Shown here piece by piece: positions 5,605 through 6,680 of a stretch of DNA of 6,680 nucleotides (within the stretch, counting starts at the first letter, position 1; each line of letters begins with the position of its first letter). The stretch covers positions 1 through 6,680 of the forward strand of contig JBGTIZ010000062.1 in the NCBI GenBank assembly GCA_041745395.1. Direction: 5' to 3'. The notes beneath the pieces are model-generated. The model saw nothing but the letters and a program-made list of their open reading frames with translations. It made no database searches and was not told where the DNA came from. The stretch is from Hadersleviella sp041745395. Lineage in GTDB: Bacteria; Chloroflexota; Anaerolineae; Promineifilales; Promineifilaceae. Both the position numbers and the translations under genes were made by a program.

Positions 5605-5868
5605 ATGGGTACAATTGCCCAAGAGTACATTCGTGAAGGCATTGAAATAGGCATTGAAAAAGGGATTGAAACTGGCATTGAAAGAAACCTAAGAGAGAAC
5701 ATCGCCGAGATATTAGCGGTGCGGCTGGGCGTGCCCGAGGAAACATATGCCCTTCTACTCGAGCGCATTACGGAGCGTGACGCCTTGCGCCGCTTGTTGC
5801 TGTTGGCCTCCACGGCCGTGTCCCCCACCGAATTTGAAACTGGTTTACCCCCACAAGGAACGATATGA
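5605..5868 (+). CDS. Small intragenic Rpn C-terminal protein (candidate antitoxin, RpnS-like)
   Basis: An in-frame start within rpn gives 87 residues beginning MGTIAQEYIREG. First comes a tetrapeptide-repeat helix (IEIGIEKGIETGIER, about residues 13-27), then a leucine-rich helical region (NIAEILAVRLG through LRRLLLLAS). In E. coli Rpn loci the C-terminal domain is known to be made separately from an internal start and to inhibit the full-length toxic nuclease. The evidence here is the Shine-Dalgarno at 5591-5596 with 8-nt spacing and the matching position just before the repeat region. It lies wholly downstream of the frameshift, so it can be made even if the nuclease is dead. Its translation could also feed ribosomes to the Rieske gene, whose ATG overlaps its TGA. 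Function is inferred by analogy. Confidence 0.5.
   Translation: MGTIAQEYIREGIEIGIEKGIETGIERNLRENIAEILAVRLGVPEETYALLLERITERDALRRLLLLASTAVSPTEFETGLPPQGTI
5638..5685 (+). repeat. Four 12-bp repeats in rpn coding sequence
   Basis: Units begin at 5638, 5650, 5662 and 5674: GGCATTGAAATA, GGCATTGAAAAA, GGGATTGAAACT, GGCATTGAAAGA. Each encodes G-I-E-x. Gain or loss of a unit keeps the reading frame and changes the length of the helix. Such G-I-E-x repeats are common in the C-terminus of Rpn proteins. Confidence 0.9.
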
Positions 5869-6236
5869 CAAACAAAGTAAAAGTAGGCCAACTTAGCAAT
5901 TTTGAATCTGGAACCCTCAACACCGTCTCGGTAGAAGGCGAAAGCGTCTTAATCGCCAAACTGGCCGACGGCCGTGTGTGCGCCGTCAAAAACCAATGCT
6001 CCCACCTTCCCCTGCCCCTTAATCGAGGCAAACTCGAAGGCGAACTAATAACCTGCCCCTGGCACAACTCCCAATTTAACGTCTGCAGTGGCAAAAATAT
6101 TGACTGGGTGATGGGCGTGGCGGGCGTCAAAATGCCCGACTGGTCACGCCGCCTCATTGCCCTCGGCCGTGACGCCCAAGACCTGACCACCTATGAAGTC
6201 CACATTGAAAACGACGACGTATTTATCCTCCTGTAG
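5865..6236 (+). CDS. Rieske [2Fe-2S] ferredoxin-like protein
   Basis: A 123-residue soluble protein carrying one Rieske cluster. The two ligand pairs are C45-x-H47 (CSH) and C64-x-x-H67 (CPWH), separated by 16 residues, the usual spacing for ferredoxin-type Rieske proteins. The N-terminal strand VKVGQLSNFESGTL and the C-terminal TTYEVHIENDDVFIL complete the domain, with no signal peptide or membrane anchor, which argues against a cytochrome bc-type subunit. A segment after the cluster (DWVMGVAGVKMPDWSRRLIALG) is longer than in the shortest ferredoxins. Its role is electron transfer to an unidentified oxygenase or reductase; no partner is adjacent. The ATG overlaps the rpn TGA as ATGA, with AAGGAA at 5855-5860 upstream, indicating translational coupling. 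Its stop codon begins an imperfect inverted repeat. Confidence 0.93.
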   Translation: MTNKVKVGQLSNFESGTLNTVSVEGESVLIAKLADGRVCAVKNQCSHLPLPLNRGKLEGELITCPWHNSQFNVCSGKNIDWVMGVAGVKMPDWSRRLIALGRDAQDLTTYEVHIENDDVFILL

Positions 6237-6329
6237 TAACCATTACCCTAGATTGGACCAATTCACTCTGGTGAGTATGGCATTGTGCGACTAAAATTGG
6301 TCCAATCTCCAGAGAGCGTTAATCGTTAC
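6236..6329. repeat. Bipartite inverted repeat after the Rieske gene (MITE-like or transcript-end structure)
   Basis: The inner arms are perfect: AGATTGGACCAATT (6250-6263) against AATTGGTCCAATCT (6295-6308), with a 31-nt spacer. Outer arms match 9 of 10: GTAACCATTA (6236-6245) against TAATCGTTAC (6320-6329). CTCTGG (6266-6271) can alternatively pair with CCAGAG (6309-6314), and ACTC/GAGT form a small hairpin in the loop. No T-run follows, so it is not a classical terminator. Size (94 bp) and arms would suit a miniature element, but no clear target duplication is seen. Confidence 0.65.
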
Positions 6330-6351
6330 CGCCTGTATCAAAAATGAGAAT

Positions 6352-6388
6352 TAAGCAGTGTGAAGTAGCGCGAGCTTCTCACTGCTTA
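6352..6388. repeat. 14-bp inverted repeat with one mismatch
   Basis: TAAGCAGTGTGAAG (6352-6365) pairs with CTTCTCACTGCTTA (6375-6388) at 13 of 14 positions around a 9-nt loop. A partial direct copy, CTTCTCCACTGCTCGAG, follows at 6389-6405. No T-run follows. It may serve as the transcript-end structure for the Rieske gene or be a decayed repeat. Confidence 0.6.
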
Positions 6389-6475
6389 CTTCTCCACTGC
6401 TCGAGACCTTCCCCCGTTCTTCATCCTTCTAACACCCCTCTGACACCCTACTAGCGCATCATTTACATGTCAAGC

Positions 6476-6535
6476 GTAAGCTATATGATATACGGAACAC
6501 ATCCGTTTAATGCACAGCTTACAGCACACAGTGCT
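6476..6535. repeat. Two adjacent hairpins
   Basis: GTAAGCT (6476-6482) pairs with AGCTTAC (6516-6522), and inside it ACGGA (6492-6496) with TCCGT (6502-6506), leaving a symmetrical 9/9 internal loop. Directly abutting is AGCAC-ACA-GTGCT (6523-6535), a perfect 5-bp stem. Confidence 0.45.
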
Positions 6536-6607
6536 ATCACCCACAAACTAAAACAAAAGTCCATCATATTGCATTGGTCATGTCTTGCTAAAACAGATGT
6601 AATTGTG

Positions 6608-6656
6608 TCGCTTTCAAGAAGCGATAAAATGCTTCGGCGTGGCCTGCGGCCACGCC
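6608..6656. repeat. Hairpin cluster with a perfect 9-bp GC-rich palindrome and two competing stems
   Basis: GGCGTGGCC (6636-6644) and GGCCACGCC (6648-6656) form a perfect 9-bp stem with loop TGC. Just before it TCGCTT (6608-6613) pairs with AAGCGA (6619-6624), while GAAGC (6618-6622) can instead pair with GCTTC (6631-6635); the two small stems exclude each other. T6 ends the window at 6675-6680, too far from the stem for a classical terminator. It may be an interspersed palindrome or part of an RNA structure. Confidence 0.55.
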
Positions 6657-6680
6657 ACCCAGTAAAGATGGTCATTTTTT

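Larger units (their letters stand above)
4878..5868 (+). pseudogene. Rpn-family PD-(D/E)XK nuclease (recombination-promoting nuclease/putative transposase), +1 frameshifted
   Basis: The N-terminal part (4878 to about 5211) begins with the family opening HDNFFRASFE and shows the PD-(D/E)XK core: D60 in SDVLYEV and E80-x-K82 in FEHKS, then VAFQLLRYQVRIW. The reading then has to move forward one base: the first frame stops at 5282, while family sequence (PLVIYHGTRPW, then a helical middle) continues in the frame ending at 5868. The join lies at CTT-T, 5208-5211. Family members usually read like LPxVIPLVLYHG here; the joined product KRLPLVIYHG seems about four residues short, so an 11-base loss explains the shift as well as one extra T. 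Rpn proteins are DNA endonucleases linked to RecA-independent recombination and phage defence. As it stands full-length protein needs +1 frameshifting; otherwise it is a pseudogene. The 3' end retains an internal start (5605) and 12-bp repeats. It follows aceK by 45 bp with its own -10 box. Confidence 0.85.
474..5975. repeat. Dispersed palindromic octamer ACGGCCGT, 13 copies, all inside genes
   Basis: Exact copies start at 474, 717, 1341, 2113, 2541, 3902, 4161, 4413, 4519, 4713, 5235, 5812 and 5968. Ten of them extend to the 10-mer CACGGCCGTG (all except 2113, 3902 and 5968). About 0.1-0.2 copies would be expected by chance. The copies encode T-A-V, G-R or R-P depending on frame, so the DNA word rather than a peptide is conserved. 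Near matches (tCGGCCGT at 1131 and 6163, for example) also occur. None lies between genes. Confidence 0.9.
6237..6680. other. Gene-free 3' region rich in inverted repeats
   Basis: No credible gene was found here. The 64-codon minus-strand frame at 6481-6675 lacks a ribosome binding site and family resemblance. The region holds the bipartite repeat at 6236-6329, the hairpin at 6352-6388, and a cluster of hairpins between 6476 and 6656 on otherwise AT-richer DNA. An ATG at 6669 could begin a gene beyond the edge, but nothing supports it. Confidence 0.6.

Noticed and set aside
5638..5685. CRISPR-like array
   Set aside because: The 12-bp units are contiguous, without spacers, and in frame within a coding region.
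6445..6473. Minus-strand promoter TTGACA-17-TAGGGT
   Set aside because: The -35 is perfect but the -10 is poor, and it would drive antisense RNA into the Rieske gene with no other support.
6481..6675. 64-codon minus-strand frame with a Cys-rich hydrophobic C-terminus
   Set aside because: No Shine-Dalgarno, no family resemblance, and it crosses several inverted repeats; the lipoprotein-like look is not at the N-terminus.

Overview
This is a chromosomal window of moderately high GC with few mobile parts. It looks like an environmental bacterium, and I lean towards Chloroflexota (Anaerolineae-like). That is inference from protein flavour, from the short palindromic phrases in the spacers, and from a very frequent palindromic octamer; nothing here fixes the taxonomy.

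Layout, left to right. At 1-104 (minus strand) is the first 34 codons of a transposase that continues outside the window. Positions 105-370 hold no gene but carry two large perfect-stem inverted repeats, one followed by a T-run. purH (371-1924, minus) is complete and encodes the bifunctional enzyme for the last two steps of IMP synthesis. A 166-bp divergent spacer carries a good purH promoter with almost no leader, several direct repeats and a candidate promoter for the next gene. A complete fold-type IV PLP aminotransferase (2091-2933, plus) follows. A repeat-rich 174-bp spacer leads to a full-length aceK (3108-4832, plus), the isocitrate dehydrogenase kinase/phosphatase, without other glyoxylate-bypass genes in view. 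Then comes an Rpn-family PD-(D/E)XK nuclease gene (4878-5868) broken by, or needing, a +1 frameshift near 5211. Its 3' part contains a well-formed internal ribosome binding site and start codon (5605) for an 87-residue C-terminal product, the arrangement known for intragenic Rpn antitoxins. A Rieske [2Fe-2S] ferredoxin-like gene (5865-6236) overlaps the rpn stop codon. The last 444 bp hold no convincing gene but several inverted repeats.

The genes do not form one pathway: purine synthesis, amino-acid transamination, TCA/glyoxylate flux control, a defence-type nuclease and an electron carrier sit side by side. Coupling is visible only between rpn and the Rieske gene (ATGA overlap).

The most interesting signals are: (1) the octamer ACGGCCGT, present 13 times, always inside genes and in all reading frames; (2) the internal antitoxin-like start in the frameshifted rpn gene; (3) -10 boxes exactly 7 nt upstream of the ATG of purH and rpn with no Shine-Dalgarno, suggesting leaderless mRNAs; (4) an 11-bp perfect inverted repeat spanning the two divergent start codons of purH and the aminotransferase.
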